In this document: piece by piece, positions 24,315-31,946 of the stretch
Position numbering within the stretch: position 1 is the first letter of the stretch
Layout of the letters: each line of letters begins with the position of its first letter
Source of the DNA: Fen-455 sp050012675
Lineage (GTDB): Bacteria > Actinomycetota > Acidimicrobiia > Acidimicrobiales > Bog-793
NCBI GenBank assembly: GCA_050012675.1
Contig: JBEKGS010000017.1
Coordinates: 6,564 to 70,563, forward strand
Reading direction: 5' to 3'
Length of the DNA stretch: 64,000 nucleotides
Notes under the pieces: generated by a model
The model's input: the letters and a program-made list of their open reading frames with translations, nothing else
What the model was told of the DNA's origin: nothing
Databases searched by the model: none
Made by a program: the position numbers and the translations under genes

Positions 24315-24510
24315 CCCGGGATGGCCGAGCCGTCCCGGGTCGACATAGGGCGGCAGTCGGGGTCATCTTCACCGGCGTGAGCCGCCCGTACGAAGACAAG
24401 CGGCGCCAGACGGCGCCAGCTGCCAGTCGCCGATTACCGGGTCCGGTCGCAATGGACGGCTCCGGTGCACGCCGACTGGGAACTGGCAAGGCGTGGCGCC
24501 CCAATCACAT
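24315..24510 (+). ncRNA. Structured pnp leader RNA (Actino-pnp-like)
   Basis: The 219 bases between rpsO and pnp hold several hairpins. The first is CCCGGGA/TCCCGGG (24315-24321 with 24333-24339), just after rpsO. The second is GGCGCC/GGCGCC (24402-24407 with 24412-24417) around the loop AGAC. The third is TGCCAGT/ACTGGCA (24421-24427 with 24482-24488). CCAGTCG (24423-24429) can instead pair with CGACTGG (24473-24479), so two folds compete just upstream of the ribosome-binding site. A conserved RNA named the Actino-pnp motif is known in this position in actinobacteria. I infer membership from location and structure; I could not run a covariance search. The likely role is feedback control of PNPase level. 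Confidence 0.6.
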
Positions 24511-24519
24511 AGGAGTGTC

Positions 24520-27009
24520 ATGGCTGATGCCATCACCGTGTCGGCCCCCATCAGCGGGACCGACCGGACCCTGTCCTTCCAGACCGGCAAGCTCGCCGGC
24601 CAGGCGGACGGTGCCGTTGTCGCCCGGATCGGCGACACCGTCGTGCTCGCAACCGCGGTGGCTGCCCGCAAAGTGCGTGAGGGAACCGACTTCTTTCCCC
24701 TCACCGTGGACATCGAAGAGAGGATGTACGCCGCCGGCAAGATCCCCGGGTCGTTCTTCCGGCGGGAGGGTAGGGCCACCGACCAGGCGATCCTGACATG
24801 CCGCCTCATCGACCGGCCGCTTCGGCCGTCGTTCCCGGAGGGGTTCCGCAACGAGGTTCACATCGTCGGGACGATCCTCGGTGCCGACCTTTTGAACCCC
24901 CACGACGTGTTGGCGATCAACGCCGCGTCGGCGGCCCTCATGATCTCGGGCATTCCCTTCGACGGACCCATCGGTGCTGTCCGCATCGCCTACTCGACAG
25001 AGGGGACCTGGCTCCCGCACGCCACCTACCAGGAGGGCGATGCCTCCACGTTCGAGCTCGTCGTGGCCGGCCGGGCCCTTAGCGAGGAAGCCGACGCCGA
25101 CGTGGCGATCGTGATGGTGGAGGCCGGGGGGACCGAGAAGGCCTTCGAGTACCTCGCCCAGGGTGCGCCGCCTGTGACCGAGGACGTCATCGCCAACGGT
25201 CTCGAGGTCGCAAAGACCTGGATCCGCGAGTCGATCGAGCTCCAGCGGGAGCTCGTTCGCACGGCCGGGTCGAAGGACACGATCGAGTTCGACCTGTTCG
25301 TCGACTACGGCGACGACGTCTTGGCACGTGTCACCGAGGCAGGTGCCGACCGTCTCGAGAAGGCGAACGCCATCACGACCAAGACCGAGCGCAACGCCGC
25401 CTTGGACGAGGCGACGGACGCCATCGTCGCCGAGCTCCTCGGTGAGTTCCCAGATCGCGAGCGCGAGCTCCGCTCGGCCGCGCGCGCCTACACGAAGAAG
25501 GTCGTCCGCAAGCGGATCGTCTCCGAGGGCGTGCGCATCGACGGACGCGGCCCGAGCGACATACGGCCGCTCGCCGCCGAAGTCGGGCTGCTGCCCACCG
25601 CGCACGGCTCGGCCCTGTTCGAGCGCGGGGACACCCAGGTGCTCAACGTCTGCACCCTCGGCATGCCGCGGATGAACCAGCTCTTGGACACCATCGGCAT
25701 CGACGAGTCCAAGCGGTACATGCACCACTACAACTTCCCGCCCTTTTCGACAGGTGAGACCGGCTTCATGCGCGGCCCCAAGCGCCGCGAGATCGGCCAC
25801 GGCCTGCTCGCAGAGCGCGCCCTTCTGCCCGTCATCCCGCCCGAGAGCGAGTTCCCCTACGTGCTGCGACTCGTCTCGGATGTCCTCTCCTCCAACGGGT
25901 CGACCTCGATGGCCTCGGTCTGCGGGTCCACGCTGTCGCTCATGGACGCAGGAGTGCCCATAAAGGCGCCCGTCGCCGGCATCGCCATGGGGCTCGTGTT
26001 CGCCGAGGGCAAGTACACGACCCTCACCGACATCCTCGGTGCCGAGGACGCCTTCGGTGACATGGACTTCAAGGTCGCCGGCACCGCGGACGTGGTGACG
26101 GCGTTGCAGCTCGACACCAAGATCGCCGGGCTGCCGGCCGACGTGCTGGCCCAGGCCCTGAGCCAGGCGCGTGACGCCAGGCTCAAGGTCCTGGAAGTCA
26201 TGCTGGCGGCCATCTCGGCACCTCGCGCGGAGGTCGGGGAGAACGCCCCGAAGATCGTGAGCTTCGAGGTGCCCGTCGACAAGATCGGCGAGATCATCGG
26301 CCCGAAGGGCAAGGTCATAAACGCCATCCAGCAAGAGACCGGCGCGGACGTGAACATCGACGACGACGGTACGGTCGGCACGGTCACCATCGGTGCCAAG
26401 CAGCGCTCGGTCGTCGACGAGGCCCGCCGCCGCATCGAGCTCATCCTCGACCCGCCGACGCCCGAAGTGGGAGTCGTGTACAGCGGCAGGGTTGTGAACA
26501 TCACCAAGTTCGGGGCCTTCGTCAACATCCTCCCGGGTCGTGACGGCCTGGTCCACATCTCCAGGCTCGGCCAGGGCAAGAGGGTCGAGCGCGTCGAGGA
26601 CGTCGTCACTCTCGGCCAGGAGGTCGAGGTCCGTGTCGACGAGATAGACCCCCAAGGCAAGGTCTCGCTGTCGTTGGCGGGCGATCTCGCACCCGCCGAG
26701 GGCGGCGAAGCTCCTTCCGAAGGCCGCCCGGACACCGGCAACGGCGGTGCCAGGCGTCAGGGCGGTCGTGGCAGCACCGAAGCTGCACCGGGAGCCGACG
26801 ACCCGGTTCGCCCGCGGCGGCGCCCCTCGTTCGAGGACGCGTTCGAGAGCGAGCTCCAGTCCACCTTCGGCGATCTCGGCCCCGCGGATCTGGCCGGGGG
26901 ACCACCGGCCGGCGGCTCACGCCGCCCGGAGTCCGGGGGCGGCGCACGCCGCGGTTCGGGTGGCGGCCCGGGCACAGCCCGCCGTCGCCCGAGGAGCGGC
27001 GGGCGCTGA
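24520..27009 (+). CDS. pnp: Polynucleotide phosphorylase
   Basis: An 829-residue exoribonuclease that degrades RNA 3' to 5' with phosphate. There are two RNase PH-like halves, the second starting near IRPLAAEVGLLPTAHGSALFERGDTQ. The KH domain follows (EIIGPKGKVINAIQQETGAD), then the S1 domain (YSGRVVNITKFGAFVNILPGRDGLVHIS). The last 100 residues are an extra Gly/Arg/Pro-rich tail, probably disordered and able to bind RNA. ATG 24520 follows AGGAG. An earlier GTG at 24493 lies inside the leader and is rejected. PNPase together with RNase J (30211) in this window represents a Gram-positive-like RNA decay set. Confidence 0.96.
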   Translation: MADAITVSAPISGTDRTLSFQTGKLAGQADGAVVARIGDTVVLATAVAARKVREGTDFFPLTVDIEERMYAAGKIPGSFFRREGRATDQAILTCRLIDRPLRPSFPEGFRNEVHIVGTILGADLLNPHDVLAINAASAALMISGIPFDGPIGAVRIAYSTEGTWLPHATYQEGDASTFELVVAGRALSEEADADVAIVMVEAGGTEKAFEYLAQGAPPVTEDVIANGLEVAKTWIRESIELQRELVRTAGSKDTIEFDLFVDYGDDVLARVTEAGADRLEKANAITTKTERNAALDEATDAIVAELLGEFPDRERELRSAARAYTKKVVRKRIVSEGVRIDGRGPSDIRPLAAEVGLLPTAHGSALFERGDTQVLNVCTLGMPRMNQLLDTIGIDESKRYMHHYNFPPFSTGETGFMRGPKRREIGHGLLAERALLPVIPPESEFPYVLRLVSDVLSSNGSTSMASVCGSTLSLMDAGVPIKAPVAGIAMGLVFAEGKYTTLTDILGAEDAFGDMDFKVAGTADVVTALQLDTKIAGLPADVLAQALSQARDARLKVLEVMLAAISAPRAEVGENAPKIVSFEVPVDKIGEIIGPKGKVINAIQQETGADVNIDDDGTVGTVTIGAKQRSVVDEARRRIELILDPPTPEVGVVYSGRVVNITKFGAFVNILPGRDGLVHISRLGQGKRVERVEDVVTLGQEVEVRVDEIDPQGKVSLSLAGDLAPAEGGEAPSEGRPDTGNGGARRQGGRGSTEAAPGADDPVRPRRRPSFEDAFESELQSTFGDLGPADLAGGPPAGGSRRPESGGGARRGSGGGPGTARRRPRSGGR

Positions 27010-27051
27010 GCTGATCCTCGTGGGCTTCCTCACACGACGGGCCGACCGCCC

Positions 27052-28308
27052 ATGATCAGGACCTCCACGCTCGCAAGCGGCATCCGGTTCGTGAGCGAGG
27101 CGATGCCAGAGGTCGCCTCGCTCAGTATCGGCGTCTGGGTCGGGACGGGCTCGCGTGACGAGACTGCGCAACAGGCGGGGATCTCGCACTTCCTCGAGCA
27201 CCTCCTTTTCAAGGGGACCCCCGAACGCACAGCGCGCGAGATCGCCGAGGAGGTCGACGCGGTGGGCGGCGACATGAACGCCTACACCACCAAGGAGTAC
27301 ACGACCTTCTACGTGAGGGTGCTGGCAGAGCACGTCGAGCTCGGCCTGGACATCCTCTGCGACATCCTCTGCCGCCCGGCGCTTCGGCCCGACGAGGTCG
27401 ACGCCGAGCGCCAGGTGATCCTCGAAGAGGTCCTCATGCACCGCGACGAGCCCAGCGACGTCGTCCAGGAGCACTTCGCGAATGCCATGTTCCCGGGCCA
27501 CCCCCTGGGCCGCGAGGTCCTCGGCGAGCCGGAGGTCATCCGCGCCGTGACTGTTCCGGCCATCCGCGCGTTCTTCGACGAGCACTATCTGCCCGGCAAC
27601 ATGGTGATCGCCGCCGCGGGCGACCTCGATCACGAGCGCCTGGCGCTCGCCATCGAGGCCCGCTTCGCCGGCCGCCACGGTGGGCGCCCCCCGCTGCGCC
27701 AGCCGCCCGGAGACGACGCCGTCCCACTCGTGGTCGAGACGCGGGTGACCGAGCAGACACAGCTCGTCCTCGGGTTCCGGGCTCCGGACCGCCACTCGGG
27801 CGACCGTTTCACACTCGCCGTGCTCAACCACATTCTCGGTGGGGGACTGTCCAGCAGGCTGTTCCAGGAGATCCGGGAGACACGGGGGCTCGCGTACTCG
27901 ATCGGGTCCGACCGCAGCGCCTACGACGACGCCGGGACGCTGTCGATCTCTGTCGGCACGTCGCCCGAGCACGCCCACGAGGTGCTCGAATTGCTCCACG
28001 GCGAGGTCGACCGTCTCGGAGCCGAAGGGATCACCGCGCGTGAGCTCGAGGTGGCAAAGGGGCACCTTCGTGCCGACATGCTCCTCTCGCTCGAGGACTC
28101 CGGATCGCGCATGTCGCGGATCGGCTCCGCCCTGTTGTTGTTCGGCTCTGTCCTCACGACAGACGAATTGCTCGGACGCGTGGCCGCGGTCACTGCCGAC
28201 GAGGTTCGAGCCGCTGCCGCAAAGGTGCTGACCGGTCCTCGTTCACTGGCCGTGGTGGGTCCGTTCAGCCAGGCGGACTTCTCCTCGAGCGCGAGGCCGT
28301 CCGCGTAG
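27052..28308 (+). CDS. M16-family zinc metallopeptidase
   Basis: A 418-residue protein with the inverted zinc motif HFLEH at residues 46-50 and a downstream Glu in QVILEEV about 76 residues later, the layout of active M16 peptidases. The R/Y pair of the second domain (ETRGLAYSIGSDRSAY) is also present, so this chain carries both halves needed for catalysis. Its place after pnp and before dapB is common in actinobacteria and firmicutes. Substrates are probably small peptides. The start ATG 27052 has no obvious ribosome-binding site; coupling with pnp across 42 bases is possible. Confidence 0.92.
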   Translation: MIRTSTLASGIRFVSEAMPEVASLSIGVWVGTGSRDETAQQAGISHFLEHLLFKGTPERTAREIAEEVDAVGGDMNAYTTKEYTTFYVRVLAEHVELGLDILCDILCRPALRPDEVDAERQVILEEVLMHRDEPSDVVQEHFANAMFPGHPLGREVLGEPEVIRAVTVPAIRAFFDEHYLPGNMVIAAAGDLDHERLALAIEARFAGRHGGRPPLRQPPGDDAVPLVVETRVTEQTQLVLGFRAPDRHSGDRFTLAVLNHILGGGLSSRLFQEIRETRGLAYSIGSDRSAYDDAGTLSISVGTSPEHAHEVLELLHGEVDRLGAEGITARELEVAKGHLRADMLLSLEDSGSRMSRIGSALLLFGSVLTTDELLGRVAAVTADEVRAAAAKVLTGPRSLAVVGPFSQADFSSSARPSA

Positions 28309-28362
28309 CCGGCGCCCGGCTGCGCCCGACCTGTCCAGGCTGTCGGAGGTCATGCCAACAGC

Positions 28363-28368
28363 TACGGT
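28363..28368 (+). promoter_or_regulatory. Putative -10 box (TACGGT) of dapB, leaderless
   Basis: TACGGT ends six bases before ATG 28375, and no Shine-Dalgarno sequence precedes the start codon. Confidence 0.5.
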
Positions 28369-28374
28369 GAGGTC

Positions 28375-29181
28375 ATGGTGCGCGTGGGAGTGTTCGGAGC
28401 CGCCGGTCGCATGGGAGCGGCGACCTGCGCGGCGGTGATGGCCGAAGCCGATCTCGAGCTCGTAATGGCCGTCGACCCGGCGGCGGCGGGCCGGCCCCTC
28501 GACGAGGTGGCCGCCTTGCGTGGCACCGGCCTCGAGATCGCCGCCACGCCCGAGCAAGCGGGCGGTGCCGGGCCCGAGGTGATGGTCGACTTCACCATCG
28601 CCAAAGCGGCCCGCGACAACCTGCGCTGGTGCGCCGAACACGGTGTTCACGCGGTATGCGGCACCACCGGTCTCGACGCGGCCGACATCGACTCGCTGAG
28701 GTCCTTGTTCTCGGGTGACGCCCATGCGATCGTGGCCGCGAACTTCTCCATTGGTGCCGCTTTGATGATGCGCTGCGCGGAGCTCTGTGCCCCTTTCGTC
28801 GCGGGGGCCGAGATCATCGAGCTCCATCACGACCGCAAGCGCGACGCCCCCTCCGGGACCTCGCTCGAGACCGCCCGGCGCATGCAGGCCGCGCGTGACA
28901 AAGCCGCGGCCGGCCCCTGGGCCGCCGACCCCACCGAGACCGAGCTCCTGGCCGGCGCACGAGGGGGAACTTCGCAAGGCGGCGTGCACGTGCACTCGGT
29001 GAGGTTGCCCGGTTTCGTCGCCCACCAGGAGGTGATCTTCGGACTCAAGGGCGAGACGCTGTCGGTCAGGCACGACTCGTCGGACCGGGTGAGCTTCATG
29101 CCGGGCGTGCTCCTGGCTGTTCGCCGGGTCGCCGGGATGGAAGGCCTGACCGTCGGGCTCGGGAGCCTTCTCGGGCTCTGA
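28375..29181 (+). CDS. dapB: 4-hydroxy-tetrahydrodipicolinate reductase
   Basis: A 268-residue NAD(P)H-dependent reductase in the lysine and diaminopimelate pathway. The Rossmann motif VFGAAGRMG is at residues 6-14. The catalytic and substrate signature ELHHDRKRDAPSGTSLETA lies near 145-163, with CGTTG and NFSIGAALM before it. The length is standard. Translation probably begins at the 5' end of the mRNA (TACGGT six bases upstream). It is separated from dapA by 86 bases holding a second promoter. Diaminopimelate is needed for both lysine and the cell wall. Confidence 0.96.
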   Translation: MVRVGVFGAAGRMGAATCAAVMAEADLELVMAVDPAAAGRPLDEVAALRGTGLEIAATPEQAGGAGPEVMVDFTIAKAARDNLRWCAEHGVHAVCGTTGLDAADIDSLRSLFSGDAHAIVAANFSIGAALMMRCAELCAPFVAGAEIIELHHDRKRDAPSGTSLETARRMQAARDKAAAGPWAADPTETELLAGARGGTSQGGVHVHSVRLPGFVAHQEVIFGLKGETLSVRHDSSDRVSFMPGVLLAVRRVAGMEGLTVGLGSLLGL

Positions 29182-29237
29182 GGCCACGGCTCTGAGGGCT
29201 CGCTCGCAAGTTTCGGGATGGACCAGCGCCGTGCTGC

Positions 29238-29243
29238 TAGCTT
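29238..29243 (+). promoter_or_regulatory. Putative -10 box (TAGCTT) of dapA
   Basis: TAGCTT ends seven bases before GTG 29251, the first codon of a seven-codon ORF that runs onto the dapA start. Confidence 0.4.
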
Positions 29244-29250
29244 TCGATCC

Positions 29251-29274
29251 GTGACAAGGCCGCGACCGTGGTGA
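29251..29274 (+). CDS. Putative leaderless micro-ORF ending on the dapA start
   Basis: Seven codons (MTRPRPW with GTG as start) from 29251 to TGA 29272-29274. The stop overlaps GTG 29271 of dapA as GTGA. Together with TAGCTT seven bases upstream, this gives a leaderless peptide coupled to dapA. There is no lysine codon, so classical lysine attenuation is unlikely. Confidence 0.35.
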   Translation: MTRPRPW

Positions 29275-30218
29275 CGGCTGCTCGACGCGCTGGGCGGTTC
29301 GGCGCGGTCGTGACCGCGATGGTGACGCCCTTCGACGCCGAGGGGCGGCTCGACCTGGCCGGTGCGGTCACTTTGGCCCGACACCTCGTCGAGAACGGCA
29401 GTGACGGGCTCGTGCTGACGGGCACTACCGGCGAGGGGCCGACGGTGAGCGACCAGGAGCGGGCCGAGCTCTGGGCGGCCGTGGCCCATGCCGTCACGGT
29501 TCCGGTGATAGCCGGTTCGGGGACGAACGACACGGCCCACTCCGTCAAGCTCACGCACATGGCCACCGAGGCCGGCGCAACCGGGATCCTCGCCGTCACC
29601 CCCTACTACAATCGCCCCTCCCAGCACGGCATCGCCGCGCACTTCGCCGCCGTCGCCTTATCCACGACGCTGCCCGTCATCGTCTACGACATTCCCGTGC
29701 GCACCGGCCGCAAGGTCGCCCTCGACACGATGTTGCAGCTAGTGCATGATTTTCCCAACATCGTCGCCGTCAAGGACGCGTCCGGTGACCCGGTCGGGGC
29801 CGCGAAGCTCAAGGCCAGGGCGGGAGAAGGGTTCGACTGCTACAGCGGCGACGACTCGATGACCCTGCCGTTGCTCGCCGTGGGCGCCGTCGGGGTCGTG
29901 AGTGTGGCTTCGCATTGGGTCGGCCGGGAACTGGGGGAGATGATCAGGCTCTACCTGGCAGGTGATGTCGAGGGGGCCCGGCAGCTGAACGCGGCCCTTA
30001 TCGAACCGATCTCCTTCCAGTCCAGCGACGAGACGCCCAACCCGTTGCCGACCAAAGCCGTTCTCAGGGTGCAGGGGCTTCCCGCAGGCGAATGCCGCCT
30101 GCCCATGGGCCCGGCGCCGGACTGGCTGGAGCCAAAGGCGCGCGCCATGCTCGCCGAACTGGACCTGTGGCGCTCGGGGCGCCCGGCCGGACCTGAGGTG
30201 AAGAGCCCGGATGCCTGA
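29268..30218 (+). CDS. dapA: 4-hydroxy-tetrahydrodipicolinate synthase
   Basis: A 316-residue aldolase-type barrel that condenses pyruvate with aspartate semialdehyde. Motifs include AMVTPFDAEGRLD, LVLTGTTGEGPTVSDQE, VTPYYNRPSQHGI, YDIPVRTG and the Schiff-base Lys in IVAVKDASG. The length is slightly above the usual 290-300 because of the C-terminal tail. The starts GTG 29268 and GTG 29271 are adjacent; the second overlaps the stop of the micro-ORF. Its last eight bases overlap the start of the RNase J gene, a conserved dapA-rnj junction in actinobacteria. Confidence 0.96.
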   Translation: MVTAARRAGRFGAVVTAMVTPFDAEGRLDLAGAVTLARHLVENGSDGLVLTGTTGEGPTVSDQERAELWAAVAHAVTVPVIAGSGTNDTAHSVKLTHMATEAGATGILAVTPYYNRPSQHGIAAHFAAVALSTTLPVIVYDIPVRTGRKVALDTMLQLVHDFPNIVAVKDASGDPVGAAKLKARAGEGFDCYSGDDSMTLPLLAVGAVGVVSVASHWVGRELGEMIRLYLAGDVEGARQLNAALIEPISFQSSDETPNPLPTKAVLRVQGLPAGECRLPMGPAPDWLEPKARAMLAELDLWRSGRPAGPEVKSPDA

Positions 30219-31872
30219 AGCGGTCCGAATCTCGTTCCTCGGGGGGCTGGGCGAGATCGGCCGCAACTGCGCGGTCGTCGAGCAGGCGGGGCGCCTTGTG
30301 GTCCTCGACTGCGGGGTGATGTTCCCCAACCCGGAGATGCCCGGCGTGGACCTCGTGCTGCCGGACTTCAGCCTGCTCCGCGAGCGGGCGGGCGACGTCG
30401 ACGGCATCGTTCTCACCCACGGGCACGAGGACCATGTGGGGGCGCTCGCCTATCTGATGCGCGACGTCGACGCGCCCGTCTACGGCTCGGGCCTGACGCT
30501 CGGCTTCGCTCGCAACCGCCTCGACGAGGCAGGCCTCGGTCAAAAGGCCCCCCTGGTGGAGGTGCGCGACGGCGAGAGGCGCAGGATCGGCCCCTTCGAC
30601 GTGGAGTTCATCCCGGTGACGCACTCGGTGCCGAGCGGCTTTGCCCTTGCGTTCCACACAGCCCAGGGCGTCGTGCTCCACAGCGGTGACTTCAAGCTGG
30701 ACCTGACACCGGTCGACGGGCGGCGCACCGATCTGGCCCGTATCGGCCAGATCGCCGCCACCGAAGGCATTCGCCTCTTGCTGGCGGACTCGACGAACGC
30801 CGAGCTGCCGGGCTACACGGGCAGCGAGAGCGCAGTCGGAGAGTCGCTGAGGAGGATCTTCCTCCTGCAGAGGGGTCGTCGCATCGTCGTGGCCTGCTTC
30901 GCGAGCCACGTGCACCGCATCCAGCAGCTCGCCGATGCCGCCATCGCGAGCGGGCGCAAGGTGGCGCTGCTCGGGCGCTCGATGGTGAAGAACGTCGGCA
31001 TCGCCCGCGATCTCGGCATGTTGACGATCCCGGACCGTTGCTTCGCGGACATCGAGACCATCGGGGACCACAACCCTGGTGAGATATGCGTCATCTCGAC
31101 GGGATCCCAGGGAGAGCCGATGTCCGCCCTGGCGCAGATGGCCTCGGGCGACAGCCGGTGGCTCCACATCGAGGAGGGTGACGTCGTCGTGCTCAGCTCG
31201 CACGCCATCCCCGGCAACGAGTGGGCGGTCGCCAAGGTGATGGACGGTCTGGCGCGGCGCGGCGCGGAGGTCATCCATGCCGGTGTCGCCCACGTGCACG
31301 AGAGCGGTCACGCCCACCAGGGCGAGCTCGCCACTTTGTTGTCGATTGCCAAGCCACGCAGCTTTGTTCCTGTGCACGGCGAGTACCGCATGCTCGTGCG
31401 CCACTCACGCCTGGCAATCGAGATGGGCGTGGCGCCTGACGAGGTCCTCATCTGCGAGGACGGCGACGTGGTGCAGCTCGGCGACGAAGGGATCGACTTC
31501 GCGGGTGAGGTGTCCGCAGCCCACGTGTTCGTCGACGGGATCGTCGGCGACGTGGGCGTGGGCGTGCTTCGCGACCGGCGCGTGCTCGCGGAAGAGGGCG
31601 TCGTCGTCGCCGTGGTCACCGTCGACGCCCGCACGGGCGAGCTCGTCGGCTCCCCGGAGATCGTGAGCCGTGGCTTCCTCGACGAGCCGGGCGCCGAGCC
31701 CGTCGTCGAGGAGCTCCGCTCGGCGCTCGTGAAGGCGATCGAGGTGGCCGTCGGCGAAGGTGCGCAGGACCCGGACGCCTTGCGTCGCGTGGTCCGCCGG
31801 ACGGTCGGGCGCATCGTGAGCGACCGGACCCGCCGCCGGCCGATGATCGTGCCGCTCGTACTCGAGGCCTGA
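30211..31872 (+). CDS. rnj: Ribonuclease J
   Basis: A 553-residue metallo-beta-lactamase/beta-CASP nuclease with endo- and 5'-exoribonuclease activity. The zinc motif HGHEDH is at residues 70-75. Later metal ligands are seen in THSVPSG and HSGDFKLD. The beta-CASP motifs are in CFASHVHRIQQL, GEICVISTGSQGEP and VLSSHAIPGNE. The C-terminal domain closes with RRRPMIVPLVLEA, the usual end of actinobacterial RNase J. ATG 30211 overlaps dapA by eight bases. Confidence 0.96.
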   Translation: MPEAVRISFLGGLGEIGRNCAVVEQAGRLVVLDCGVMFPNPEMPGVDLVLPDFSLLRERAGDVDGIVLTHGHEDHVGALAYLMRDVDAPVYGSGLTLGFARNRLDEAGLGQKAPLVEVRDGERRRIGPFDVEFIPVTHSVPSGFALAFHTAQGVVLHSGDFKLDLTPVDGRRTDLARIGQIAATEGIRLLLADSTNAELPGYTGSESAVGESLRRIFLLQRGRRIVVACFASHVHRIQQLADAAIASGRKVALLGRSMVKNVGIARDLGMLTIPDRCFADIETIGDHNPGEICVISTGSQGEPMSALAQMASGDSRWLHIEEGDVVVLSSHAIPGNEWAVAKVMDGLARRGAEVIHAGVAHVHESGHAHQGELATLLSIAKPRSFVPVHGEYRMLVRHSRLAIEMGVAPDEVLICEDGDVVQLGDEGIDFAGEVSAAHVFVDGIVGDVGVGVLRDRRVLAEEGVVVAVVTVDARTGELVGSPEIVSRGFLDEPGAEPVVEELRSALVKAIEVAVGEGAQDPDALRRVVRRTVGRIVSDRTRRRPMIVPLVLEA

Positions 31873-31930
31873 GCAGGGAGTTCCTCAAGGCGAGGTTTCC
31901 GGGATCACTGTCGCCCGGAGTGGCTGGTGT

Positions 31931-31936
31931 TAGCGT
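31931..31936 (+). promoter_or_regulatory. Putative -10 box (TAGCGT) of ftsK
   Basis: TAGCGT ends ten bases before GTG 31947. It is the best -10 match in the gap after rnj and helps choose that start over GTG 31920. Confidence 0.35.
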
Positions 31937-31946
31937 TGTGGGCATC

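Noticed and set aside
24505..26655. 716-codon open frame on the minus strand
   Set aside because: Antisense to pnp; no domain and biased composition.
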